A DNA stretch of 64,000 nt from Janthinobacterium sp. TND4EL3. GTDB taxonomy: Bacteria; Pseudomonadota; Gammaproteobacteria; Burkholderiales; Burkholderiaceae_D. The position numbers and the translations under genes were made by a program. Location of the stretch: contig NZ_FTMV01000009.1 of the NCBI RefSeq assembly GCF_900156175.1, positions 124,001 through 188,000 of the forward strand, written 5' to 3'. Below are positions 17,254 to 24,857 of the stretch, in pieces. Below the pieces are notes generated by a model. That model saw only the letters and a list, made by a program, of their open reading frames with translations. It was not told where the DNA came from and did not search any database. Numbering within the stretch: the stretch's first letter is position 1; every line of letters starts with the position of its first letter.

Positions 17254-18089
17254 AAAAATTCGCCTGCCAATATGCTCTTTTGCGATTTCGTCCATTTGTG
17301 GAAACCGGCGAGTTCGCCAACGTCGGTATTGCACTGATCGCGCCCGAGGCGCGTTTCTTTGGCTTCCGCATACTGAAGCGGTATGGCCGTATCACGCAGT
17401 TCTTTCATCAGCTTGACCGTCAAATCTACCTCGATGGCCGCCAACTTTTTAAAGAAGAGATGGATCGCTTCGCTCTTGAGCTTCGTCGACTGGCATTGGA
17501 TGGCCGAAAAACGCAACCCGATATAGTGCTCGCAAGAAATCTGTTTGCTGAAGTGGTTCGCCCACGAGAAGCAATGTTGCAGTTTGCCGATCAGCGCGTC
17601 GTCCTGGCCGAAGATCCCAAGGCCAAACTTCTGCAGCTATTTGATCATTATGTCGAACGCAACTTTGTAACCAAGGAATATCAAGAGCGCTTATTGGAAA
17701 ACAATGTTCGAAAACTCCTGTTCAACGCGCAAGTTGGAGCGCGCTATCAACGTGAAAAGGTTGGAACGGAAGATTTCGCCGTAAACTTCCCCTTTGTCGA
17801 CATGGTTGAAGGCAAAGCTGAGCGAGTGATCAAGCCCTTATACCTTGCCCAAGGCGATAGCACCAAAATCCTCACACATGGCGGTCAATGGGTTGATAAA
17901 GTACGGCGTCTACGCAAACGCAATGCACTACCACCAAAAGTACTGTTCCCGGTCACTCAACCGCCAGCCAACACCAAGCCTTACTATGCATTCCAGGAGA
18001 TTCGACAAGATTTGCTGACTGAAAATGTACAGGTCGTGGCCGCAGACGATGAACGTCAAATTCTCAAATTCGCTACTGACAGAAGCTGA
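17250..18089 (+). CDS. DUF3037 domain-containing protein
   Basis: 279-residue soluble protein. The N-terminus (YALLRFRPFVETGEFANVGI) is the DUF3037 signature; the remainder is helical, with many Arg/Lys residues and no known catalytic motif. DUF3037 proteins are commonly annotated next to HipA-like kinases, so a partner or substrate role is likely but undemonstrated. The ATG overlaps the kinase stop (ATGA); the longer frame from 17220 is less likely. Same AT-rich composition as the kinase, suggesting joint horizontal acquisition. Confidence 0.85.
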   Translation: MKKFACQYALLRFRPFVETGEFANVGIALIAPEARFFGFRILKRYGRITQFFHQLDRQIYLDGRQLFKEEMDRFALELRRLALDGRKTQPDIVLARNLFAEVVRPREAMLQFADQRVVLAEDPKAKLLQLFDHYVERNFVTKEYQERLLENNVRKLLFNAQVGARYQREKVGTEDFAVNFPFVDMVEGKAERVIKPLYLAQGDSTKILTHGGQWVDKVRRLRKRNALPPKVLFPVTQPPANTKPYYAFQEIRQDLLTENVQVVAADDERQILKFATDRS

Positions 18090-18169
18090 CTATAGCGCCT
18101 GATCATCATAGTAATCGCGATCTTGAACGTGGCAGTACCGCTCAAAATGCCCATGAATGTCCAGGATCG

Positions 18170-18868
18170 CTACTCCGCAATGGCAAACGCGACCGCCGCC
18201 TCGCAATGAATCGCCGTGGTATTAAATAGCGGCAAGTCGACATCGCCGGGCTGGATCAGCAGCGGTATTTCCGTACAACCCAGGATCACGGCCTGCGCGC
18301 CTTGCCGCCGCAGTTTCCCGATGATGCCCAGGAAGATGTTCCGGCTGGCGTCGGTAAAGATATTCTGCACCAGCTCCGTATAGATAATGTCGTGCAGGAT
18401 TTCCTGGTCGGCCGCATCGGGCGTCACCGTGGCGACGCCCTGCTGCTCCAGCGCATCGTGATAAAAGCGGCCCGCCATCGTCTGCTTGACGCCCAGCAAG
18501 CCGACTTTCTTCAAGCCGGATGCCCGTACCCTTTTCGCCGTTTCCTCGACGATGCTGATAAAAGGCAAGCCGATGCGCGGAACGACGGCCGGCGCGAAGC
18601 GGTGGGCGCCATTCGCGCACAACAGGAAGAAGTCCGCACCCATGCCTTGCAGGCGCTGTCCTTGCGCGACGAGGAATTGCTCGATGGCGCGGGAATCGGG
18701 CTGCGCCGCGTGCGCGACGAAATCGGCCTGGTCCATGCTGACCAGCAGGATGCGCGCGCTGTGCGCGGGTCCGATGCGCGCCACCAGCAGTTCGTTGAGC
18801 AAGCGGTAGTATTCCAGGGTGGAAGCCCAGCCGATGCCGCCGATGAGTCCTATCGTCTTGTTTTGCAC
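18170..18868 (-). CDS. aspartate/glutamate racemase family protein
   Basis: 232-residue cofactor-independent amino-acid racemase. Both catalytic cysteines are visible: LLCANGAH (first half, equivalent to the CNT.H motif) and GCTEIPLL (second half). N-terminal KTIGLIGGIGW is typical. I chose the GTG at 18868, which places that motif at residue 4; in-frame ATGs at 18922 and 18955 would add an atypical lead. The substrate (Asp, Glu or another) cannot be assigned. It may supply D-amino acids; a D-serine dehydratase is encoded elsewhere in the window. Confidence 0.88.
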   Translation of the reverse strand: MQNKTIGLIGGIGWASTLEYYRLLNELLVARIGPAHSARILLVSMDQADFVAHAAQPDSRAIEQFLVAQGQRLQGMGADFFLLCANGAHRFAPAVVPRIGLPFISIVEETAKRVRASGLKKVGLLGVKQTMAGRFYHDALEQQGVATVTPDAADQEILHDIIYTELVQNIFTDASRNIFLGIIGKLRRQGAQAVILGCTEIPLLIQPGDVDLPLFNTTAIHCEAAVAFAIAE

Positions 18869-18935
18869 ATTATTCCCAGCGAAAAGAATTGCGCAAATTA
18901 TACGATAGCGATCATCCGCCATGAGTATGCCGACA

Positions 18936-19340
18936 TTACGCGTCGATCCACGCAAACAGCGCCTTGTCCGGTGTCACGGATTGATGCCAGGCCGACTGCA
19001 GCTCCATGAGAAATCCCGCCAGGTCGAAGGGATTGATATCCGCACCCGCCCAAGGAGCCGTCTTCGACCACGCCACGGCAATATCCGACAAGTCGTCGGC
19101 CGCCATGCCCCCGATCGCCTGCGCCATGGCGTCCGTCAACACATAAAGCTCCCGCCCCTGCATCGGCGCAGGCCGGAGGGCCGGCGCTGTCGAGCGGGTC
19201 AGCAATTACCCAAGTGACATAAAATCCAGTTCGCCGGGCAAGGTGATGTCGGTGACGGGGAAGGCCTCAACCGCCTCCGTCCAGCTGGCGCATGCGCGCA
19301 TGTCCGACGGGGAACAGACAAAGAGATCGACTTTTTTCAT
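18936..19340 (-). pseudogene. 134-codon gene of unknown function with in-frame TAA
   Basis: The ATG at 19340 opens a frame MKKVDLFVCSPSDMRACASW that runs 44 codons to TAA (complement of 19206-19208), then continues in the same frame with no further stop for 89 codons to the stop at 18936. The flanking reads ..FMSLG-stop-LLTRSTAP... One C-to-T change in CAA (Gln) would explain the stop. Downstream reads like ordinary protein (ELYVLTDAMAQ, SDIAVAWSKTAPWAG). The start lies 14 bases after the stop of the 174-residue gene, so it is the second gene of that operon. Not recognised; the small acidic type recalls polymorphic-toxin immunity proteins. Confidence 0.6.
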
Positions 19341-19354
19341 ATTATCTTCAAGCA

Positions 19355-19879
19355 TCAGCCTACATCGTGCCCATTCGACGTCTCGCGGGAATATCGCTGC
19401 TCAAACTCGGCAGCACTACCGGCCTCGGACCATAAGCCCGCAACGTAATCGAACTCCCGCTCGAACGGCGCCTCAAAATCGGCCACGTCCGTCGCATACT
19501 CGCAATTGCGGCTCAGCATGACCAGCCAGTCCGGGTAACCGAGCACCGGGTACAGGCGGGTCAGGATGGCATCGAGCGACGCCACGCTTTCCCGGCCCGC
19601 CAGGTAGGCGGCGCGCAATTCGACGATGTATTTTCCCGCCAGGAACTGGTCACTGAGCCGCTGCGCGCCCCGGTAGCGCTCGATGATGGCCTCGGCCAGC
19701 GGCAGCACCTCATCGCGGCTGCGGGCGCTGGCCAGCAGCACGACGTCCAGGTCGTCGCCTTCCTGGTCCAGGCGCAATCGCTCCACGGCCCAGTCGACAC
19801 AGCGGTCCGCCGTGCCAAAACCCATGCGCAGCTGGAAAACGGCGATTTCAAGTTCTGTCAGTTGTTCCATGTCGTTCAT
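19355..19879 (-). CDS. uncharacterised 174-residue protein
   Basis: Acidic, mostly helical soluble protein (starts MNDMEQLTELEIAVF). No motif recognised. Features: GDDLDVVLLASARSRDEVLPL in the first half, and YPDWLVMLSRNCEYATDVADF later. The alternative start is the ATG three codons in. It is followed after 14 bases by the interrupted gene at 18936-19340 and was probably co-transcribed with it. Length and acidity resemble immunity or DUF-type partner proteins, but I have no positive evidence. Confidence 0.7.
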   Translation of the reverse strand: MNDMEQLTELEIAVFQLRMGFGTADRCVDWAVERLRLDQEGDDLDVVLLASARSRDEVLPLAEAIIERYRGAQRLSDQFLAGKYIVELRAAYLAGRESVASLDAILTRLYPVLGYPDWLVMLSRNCEYATDVADFEAPFEREFDYVAGLWSEAGSAAEFEQRYSRETSNGHDVG

Positions 19880-19894
19880 ATACGAATGCCGGCC

Positions 19895-21442
19895 TCACCC
19901 TGCCTGCAGCATCTTCTGCAACACCGCATCGAGCTCATAAAAATCCACGGGCTTGGTGAGATGTAAATCAAAGCCCGCGTCGGACGCCAGTTGGCGGTCC
20001 TTGTCCTGGCCCCAGCCCGTCACGGCCACGAGGATGGCGTGCTGGCCGCAGGGCTCGCTGCGCAGCAGCCGCGCCACGTCATAGCCGTTCATGTGCGGCA
20101 AACCGATGTCGAGCAAGATCACTTGCGGCAGGAAGGTTTGCGCTGCCGCAACGCCGGCAGCGCCGTCGTAGGCCGTGCGCACGTCGTAGCCGAGGATGTC
20201 GAGCGCCAGCGCCAGGCTGTCGGCCGCGTCGGCGCTGTCGTCGATGACCAGCACCTTGCCCTCGCGCGTGCCGGCCAGCAGGCGGCGGTCCGGGGCCACG
20301 GCAGGCTCCAGTGGCACGGCGGGCAGCGGCAAACGCAGCTCGAAGGTGCTGCCCTGCCCCACGCCGTCGCTGCGGGCGCTGATGCTGCCGCCATGCAATT
20401 CGGCCAGGCCGCGCACGAGGGACAGGCCGATGCCCAGCCCGCCCTGGGCGCGCGACAGGGCCGGCTCCAGCTGCGAAAACATGTCGAAGACGGTATCCAG
20501 GTGTTCGGGCGCAATGCCGATGCCCGAATCGCGCACGCTGATGCGCACGTCGTCGTCCGTGCAGGCGACGGCCAGCCCGATGACGCCGTTGGCGGGCGTG
20601 TACTTGACGGCATTGGTCAGCAGGTTGGCGATCATTTGCCCCAGGCGCGTGGCGTCGGCGTCGAGCCAGATCGGCTGCGGCCATTGCGCCACGTGGACCT
20701 CGTGGCCGGACTGCGCGGCCAGGCTGGCCACGCCGTGCAGGGCCGCTTCCACCACGGGTGCCAGCTCTACGCTGGCGCGGCGCAATTCCAGGCGCCCCCG
20801 CGTGATGCGCGACACTTCCATCAGATCGTCGACCAGGTGCGTCATGTGCCCCACCTGCCGCCCCAGCACGTCGCGGGCCCAGCGCAGCTGCGGATCGTCC
20901 AGCTGCGCCAGGCGCAGCACTTCCAGCACATTGCGGATCGGCGCCAGCGGGTTGCGCAGCTCGTGCGCCAGGGTCGCCAGGAACGCGTCCTTGCGCCGGT
21001 CGGCCGCCGCCAGCTGGTCGTTGAGCTCGCCAGCCTCCCTGCGCGCCAGCTGCAGCTGCTGCTCGTATTTGCGCCGGTCGCTGGCGACAAACACGGCGAT
21101 TTCGTCGTAGGCCACGCCGTCGTGCATGCGGCGCACGGCGTTGAACAGCATGGGCAACGCCTGCCCCTGGCGCTGGCGCATGTCGAGCAGCACTTCCGAC
21201 ACGCTGCCCTGCACCTGCATCAGCGGCAGCCAGTGCGTCTGGTGGAACACGCGCCCGCCGATGGTCAGCAAGTCCTGCAGTTTCTTTTTCCCGAGCAATT
21301 CCCCGGCGCCATAGCCGAGCCAGCCGCAAAAGGTGGCATTCGCCTGCACGATGGTGCCGTCGGCCGTGCACAGCAGCAGACCGCAGGCCGCATGCTGGAA
21401 CAAGGTACGGGTATCAGGCAAGGAAGGCATCGTGTCGCGCAT
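19895..21442 (-). CDS. PAS-domain hybrid histidine kinase (PAS-HisKA-HATPase-REC)
   Basis: 515-residue cytosolic sensor kinase without membrane segments. PAS about 10-115 (FQHAACGLLLCTADGTIVQA, then a GELLGKK loop), HisKA with LAHELRNPLAP (phospho-His), HATPase with NLLTNAVKYT, DSGIGI and GGLGIGLSL, and a C-terminal receiver with VIDDSADAA, LLDIGLPHMNGYD and TKPVDF. No output domain, so it must signal onward through phosphotransfer. Its ATG overlaps the stop of the upstream RsbQ-like hydrolase gene as TAATG (21440-21444), so the two are coupled. The hydrolase may make a ligand for the PAS domain. Confidence 0.92.
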   Translation of the reverse strand: MRDTMPSLPDTRTLFQHAACGLLLCTADGTIVQANATFCGWLGYGAGELLGKKKLQDLLTIGGRVFHQTHWLPLMQVQGSVSEVLLDMRQRQGQALPMLFNAVRRMHDGVAYDEIAVFVASDRRKYEQQLQLARREAGELNDQLAAADRRKDAFLATLAHELRNPLAPIRNVLEVLRLAQLDDPQLRWARDVLGRQVGHMTHLVDDLMEVSRITRGRLELRRASVELAPVVEAALHGVASLAAQSGHEVHVAQWPQPIWLDADATRLGQMIANLLTNAVKYTPANGVIGLAVACTDDDVRISVRDSGIGIAPEHLDTVFDMFSQLEPALSRAQGGLGIGLSLVRGLAELHGGSISARSDGVGQGSTFELRLPLPAVPLEPAVAPDRRLLAGTREGKVLVIDDSADAADSLALALDILGYDVRTAYDGAAGVAAAQTFLPQVILLDIGLPHMNGYDVARLLRSEPCGQHAILVAVTGWGQDKDRQLASDAGFDLHLTKPVDFYELDAVLQKMLQAG

Positions 21443-22272
21443 TACAGCTGCAGGCCGTCGAGAAAGCCCCGGATGGCGTGGTAACTGGCGTCCGGTGCGC
21501 TCATGTGCGGGCAATGGCCCGCATTCTCGACCACGCGCAGGCTGCTGCGCGGCAGCATCTCGCGCAAATACGCGCCCACGGGCGGCGGCGCGATGAAATC
21601 GTCGCTGCATTGCACGATCAGGGCCGGCGTCGTGTTGTGCGGCAGGATGGCGCGGTGGTCGGACAAAAACGTGGCTTGCGCGAAATGCCGGGCGATGGCG
21701 GGGTCCGTGCGGCAAAAGCTGCTTGCCAGGTCCTCGCCCAGCGCCGGCTGGCCGGGCGCGCCCATGATGGCCGGCGCCATGCTCGCGGACCAGCCCAGGT
21801 AATTGCTGTCCATGGCGGCCAGCAGGTCATCGATATCGGCACGGCTGAAGCCGCCCCGGTAGCCGGCCGCCGCATCGTCGACATAGCACGGCGACGGCGC
21901 CAGCATGACTTGCGCGGCGAACAGCTCCGGCTCGGCGATGCTGGCCAGCAAGGCGCTCATGGCGCTGACGGAATGGCCCACGCAAATGACGGGACCACCG
22001 CCGACCGCATGGATGATGGTCCGCAAATCGTCGCCATGGGCGTCCAGGCGCGCATAGCGGTCGAAATCATAGGCGGCGAGGTCGGAAGCGCCGCTGCCGA
22101 CGAGGTCGAACAGCACCGTGCGGTAACGGGGGCGGAACAGCGGCTCCAGGTAGCGCCACATGGTCTGGTCGCAGCCAAAGCCGTGCATGAATACCATCGT
22201 GGTCGCCGCACCCGCCTGCGGCGCGGCGCTGGGTTCGCTCACGCGGATATTATTACGGTCTTCTATACGCAT
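21442..22272 (-). CDS. RsbQ-like alpha/beta hydrolase
   Basis: 276-residue alpha/beta hydrolase of the RsbQ/D14/KAI2-like group. Probable triad: Ser101 (GHSVSAM), Asp224 or Asp225 (CSDDF), His253 (NAGHCPH). Length and residue spacing match B. subtilis RsbQ, which activates the PAS-domain phosphatase RsbP. The ATG at 22272 has AGGA about nine bases upstream; the longer frame to 22371 is unlikely. It is followed by TAATG coupling to a PAS hybrid kinase, the arrangement expected of a hydrolase-PAS sensing pair. The substrate is unknown, presumably a small hydrophobic molecule. Confidence 0.88.
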   Translation of the reverse strand: MRIEDRNNIRVSEPSAAPQAGAATTMVFMHGFGCDQTMWRYLEPLFRPRYRTVLFDLVGSGASDLAAYDFDRYARLDAHGDDLRTIIHAVGGGPVICVGHSVSAMSALLASIAEPELFAAQVMLAPSPCYVDDAAAGYRGGFSRADIDDLLAAMDSNYLGWSASMAPAIMGAPGQPALGEDLASSFCRTDPAIARHFAQATFLSDHRAILPHNTTPALIVQCSDDFIAPPPVGAYLREMLPRSSLRVVENAGHCPHMSAPDASYHAIRGFLDGLQL

Positions 22273-22387
22273 GTTCGTCCTGAGTATTGCCACATGGAAC
22301 TCAAATTGGCATCTTGCTAGCATCTTAACATGCGCGATTTGACCCTGGGCAACACCATAGGCGCTGGACAAGCGCCGTGCTACGGCG

Positions 22388-22412
22388 GATAATGAGAACG
22401 ATTCCCATTATC
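22388..22412 (+). promoter_or_regulatory. Fur box upstream of the PepSY gene
   Basis: Positions 22388-22412 begin GATAATG and end CATTATC, an inverted repeat, with GAGAA and TTCCC arms around a CGA centre. This matches the Fur consensus pattern closely. It lies about 93 bases before the PepSY gene's start and suggests iron-repressed expression. Confidence 0.8.
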
Positions 22413-22504
22413 AAAATGCCGGGCGCGTGCCTGGCTTTTACCTGTGCGCCCCGGTGGCGCCCGCTGGCGGCAACAAGCCGGTTTCTGTTGAAGGTTTGTA
22501 CCGC

Positions 22505-23767
22505 ATGCGCGCTTTCTGGACTGTCATACACCGCTGGGCCGGCCTCACCATCGCCCTCTTCCTCATCGTTGCCGGACTCACGGGCGCCGTCACCTCGTGG
22601 GACCATGAACTCGATGAATGGCTCAATGCCGACATCATGGACACGCCGGGCCGCGGCCCCCTGCAGGCGCCGTTTGCGCTGGCGCAAACGGTGGCGGCCG
22701 CAGACCCGCGCGTGGCAGTCAATTACATGACCCTGGGCCTGGAAGCAGGCCACGCGGCCGCCTTCATGGTGCGCCCCCTGGCCGATCCGGCCACGGGCAA
22801 GCCCTTCGCGCTCGGCTACGACACCGTCTACATCGACGCTGTCACGGCGCGGATCACGGGCACGCGCGATTCGACGGCCATTTCCCTGTCGCGCCGCAGC
22901 CTGATGCCCTTCCTGCGCCACCTGCACTACAGCCTGCACGTGCCCGCCTTCTGGGGCACGGACCGCTGGGGCTACTGGCTGATGGGGACGGTGGCCCTCG
23001 TGTGGCTGCTCGACAGCATGGTGGCCTTCTACCTGACCACGCCGCGGCGCCTGCGCGAACGGGCGGATGCGCCGCGCCACCGCGACGCCGCCAGCTGGCG
23101 GCAGCGGTGGAAACCGTCGTGGGCGGTGCGCTGGGCGGCCGGGGGCTACAAGCTCAATTTCGACCTGCACCGCGCGGGCGGACTATGGGCGTGGGCTGTC
23201 ATCATCGTGATCGCCTTCACCTCGTTCTCGCTGAACCTGTACCGCGAAGTCTTCTATCCCCTCATGTCGCTGGTCTCCACCACCACGCCGGGACCCTACG
23301 AAACGCAGACGCCGGCGCCGTACGGCAGCTATATCACGCCCGTGATCGGTTTTGAACAGGCAGTAGACATTGCGAAAAAGCAAGCCGTACAGCGCGGCAT
23401 CACGGCGCCCATCGGCGGCATTTATTATGGCGGCAATTATTCGTTCTACAACGTCTCGTTCTTCGACCCGGCCGACGAATTCGGCGCGGCCGGCATGGGC
23501 CTGTCGAATATCTACGTGGACGGCATGGACGGCAAGGTCATCGGCCAGCACCAGCCCTGGGAAGGCACGGCCGCCGACGTCTTCGTGCAGCTGCAATTCC
23601 CCCTGCACTCGGGGCGCATCCTCGGCTTGCCGGGACGCATATTGATGTCATTCATGGGCCTCATGGTGGCCATGCTGTCGGTGACGGGGATTGTTATCTG
23701 GGAGAGGAAGCGCCGGGCGCGCCGGCTGCAGGCGCATAAAGCGAAGGCGGTGGACACCCGTTCCTAG
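22505..23767 (+). CDS. PepSY-associated transmembrane protein (iron-uptake related)
   Basis: 420-residue inner-membrane protein with four predicted helices: about 8-30, 150-172 (DRWGYWLMGTVALVWLLDS), 220-242 (WAWAVIIVIAFTSFSLNLY) and a C-terminal 385-408. PepSY-type domains lie in the periplasmic loops. This family often accompanies siderophore receptors and is thought to act in iron-siderophore reduction. The conserved helix-1 pattern WTVIHRWAGLTIAL is clear. The start at 22505 is chosen because it precedes the helix directly. A Fur box lies upstream; no TonB receptor is adjacent. Confidence 0.9.
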   Translation: MRAFWTVIHRWAGLTIALFLIVAGLTGAVTSWDHELDEWLNADIMDTPGRGPLQAPFALAQTVAAADPRVAVNYMTLGLEAGHAAAFMVRPLADPATGKPFALGYDTVYIDAVTARITGTRDSTAISLSRRSLMPFLRHLHYSLHVPAFWGTDRWGYWLMGTVALVWLLDSMVAFYLTTPRRLRERADAPRHRDAASWRQRWKPSWAVRWAAGGYKLNFDLHRAGGLWAWAVIIVIAFTSFSLNLYREVFYPLMSLVSTTTPGPYETQTPAPYGSYITPVIGFEQAVDIAKKQAVQRGITAPIGGIYYGGNYSFYNVSFFDPADEFGAAGMGLSNIYVDGMDGKVIGQHQPWEGTAADVFVQLQFPLHSGRILGLPGRILMSFMGLMVAMLSVTGIVIWERKRRARRLQAHKAKAVDTRS

Positions 23768-23782
23768 CACAAACGACGGCTT

Positions 23783-24784
23783 TCATTCACCGCGCCCCCG
23801 CGCCTCCGCCAGGCGCTCCAGCGCCAGCCGATGGGCCGTCTCCAGCGCCGCGCCGGCCGGCACGCCGATATCGGGCGTGACGCCGCTGCCTTCCCAGTTG
23901 CTCTTGCTGACAGGATTGATGGCGCGCCCGTTCGGGATGAAGGCGGCGAAATGCGGCCCCAGTTCCCGCATGCGGCCGGGATTGGCGCCGCCGCCCGTCG
24001 TCTCGCCCACCAGGGTCGCGCGCTTGAGCTGCTGCAGGTTGTAGCTGAATTCTTCCGCGCCGGAGAAAGTACGGGGTCCCGTCAGCACATAGACGGGCTT
24101 GTGCTGGCCGTAGCGCTTGCCCGGCACGCCGGTGTCGGTCCAGAACTGCTGCGTGCGATTGCCTTCGCGCCAGTACAGGTCATTCAAATGGGTGCGCTGC
24201 TCGAACAGATAGCTGCTCAGGAAGGCGACGCCGGCCGGGTCGCCGCCGCCATTGGCGCGCATATCGAGTATCAGCGCATCGCAGTCGGCCAGCCGCGTCA
24301 TCGCCGCCGTGATCGCGGGCGCCGCGTCCTCGACGGGGAAGAAACCCTGCATGTCCAGGTAGCCGATGTTGCCCCCGAGTATCTCGACCTTGGCCACGCC
24401 ATAGCCGCGCGCGGCCATCTGCCTGCGCATCTCGTCCTGCCGCTCCGGCGACGGGACCAGCTTGTGCGGCAAGGCAGTCTCGCTGGCATGCACGCGCAAG
24501 TGCTTGTCGTGGCCGAACGCGCGCAGGTCGGCGCTCAGCACATTGGCAAAGATCGTCGCATCGGTGATGCCGTCATAACCGCCCTCGCGCTGCCTGGCGC
24601 GCAGCGCCGCATCCATCTTGGCCGCCACCTCCGGAAACACATAATAGTCATTGAGCTGCTGGCGCAGGGTGTCGATCAGCTGGCCCCGCATGGCGGCATC
24701 CAGAACTGGCATTTGCGCGCGCGCGGCCCCGCAGAACAGGGTAAAAGCAAGCAAGGCTGCGGCGGCGGGGCGTGGCAATGGCAT
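23783..24784 (-). CDS. S41 family peptidase (C-terminal processing type)
   Basis: 333-residue secreted or periplasmic serine protease. Signal peptide MPLPRPAAAALLAFTLFCGAARA. The core domain contains ILDMRANGGGDP and the catalytic block GPRTFSGAEEFSYNLQQLKRA, where the Ser of FSGAEE and Lys of LKRA are candidate dyad residues. The N-terminal helix bundle resembles retinoid-binding-protein-like tail-specific proteases; a PDZ domain is not evident. GGAG lies about nine bases before the ATG. It lies 73 bases downstream of the GH15 gene on the same strand. Confidence 0.88.
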   Translation of the reverse strand: MPLPRPAAAALLAFTLFCGAARAQMPVLDAAMRGQLIDTLRQQLNDYYVFPEVAAKMDAALRARQREGGYDGITDATIFANVLSADLRAFGHDKHLRVHASETALPHKLVPSPERQDEMRRQMAARGYGVAKVEILGGNIGYLDMQGFFPVEDAAPAITAAMTRLADCDALILDMRANGGGDPAGVAFLSSYLFEQRTHLNDLYWREGNRTQQFWTDTGVPGKRYGQHKPVYVLTGPRTFSGAEEFSYNLQQLKRATLVGETTGGGANPGRMRELGPHFAAFIPNGRAINPVSKSNWEGSGVTPDIGVPAGAALETAHRLALERLAEARGRGE

Positions 24785-24857
24785 GGCGGCTCCGAAGGAT
24801 GCGGGTGGGCCGATTCTACCGGATAGCGCCGCAGCCCTGGATACCGCTCAGGCCCGC

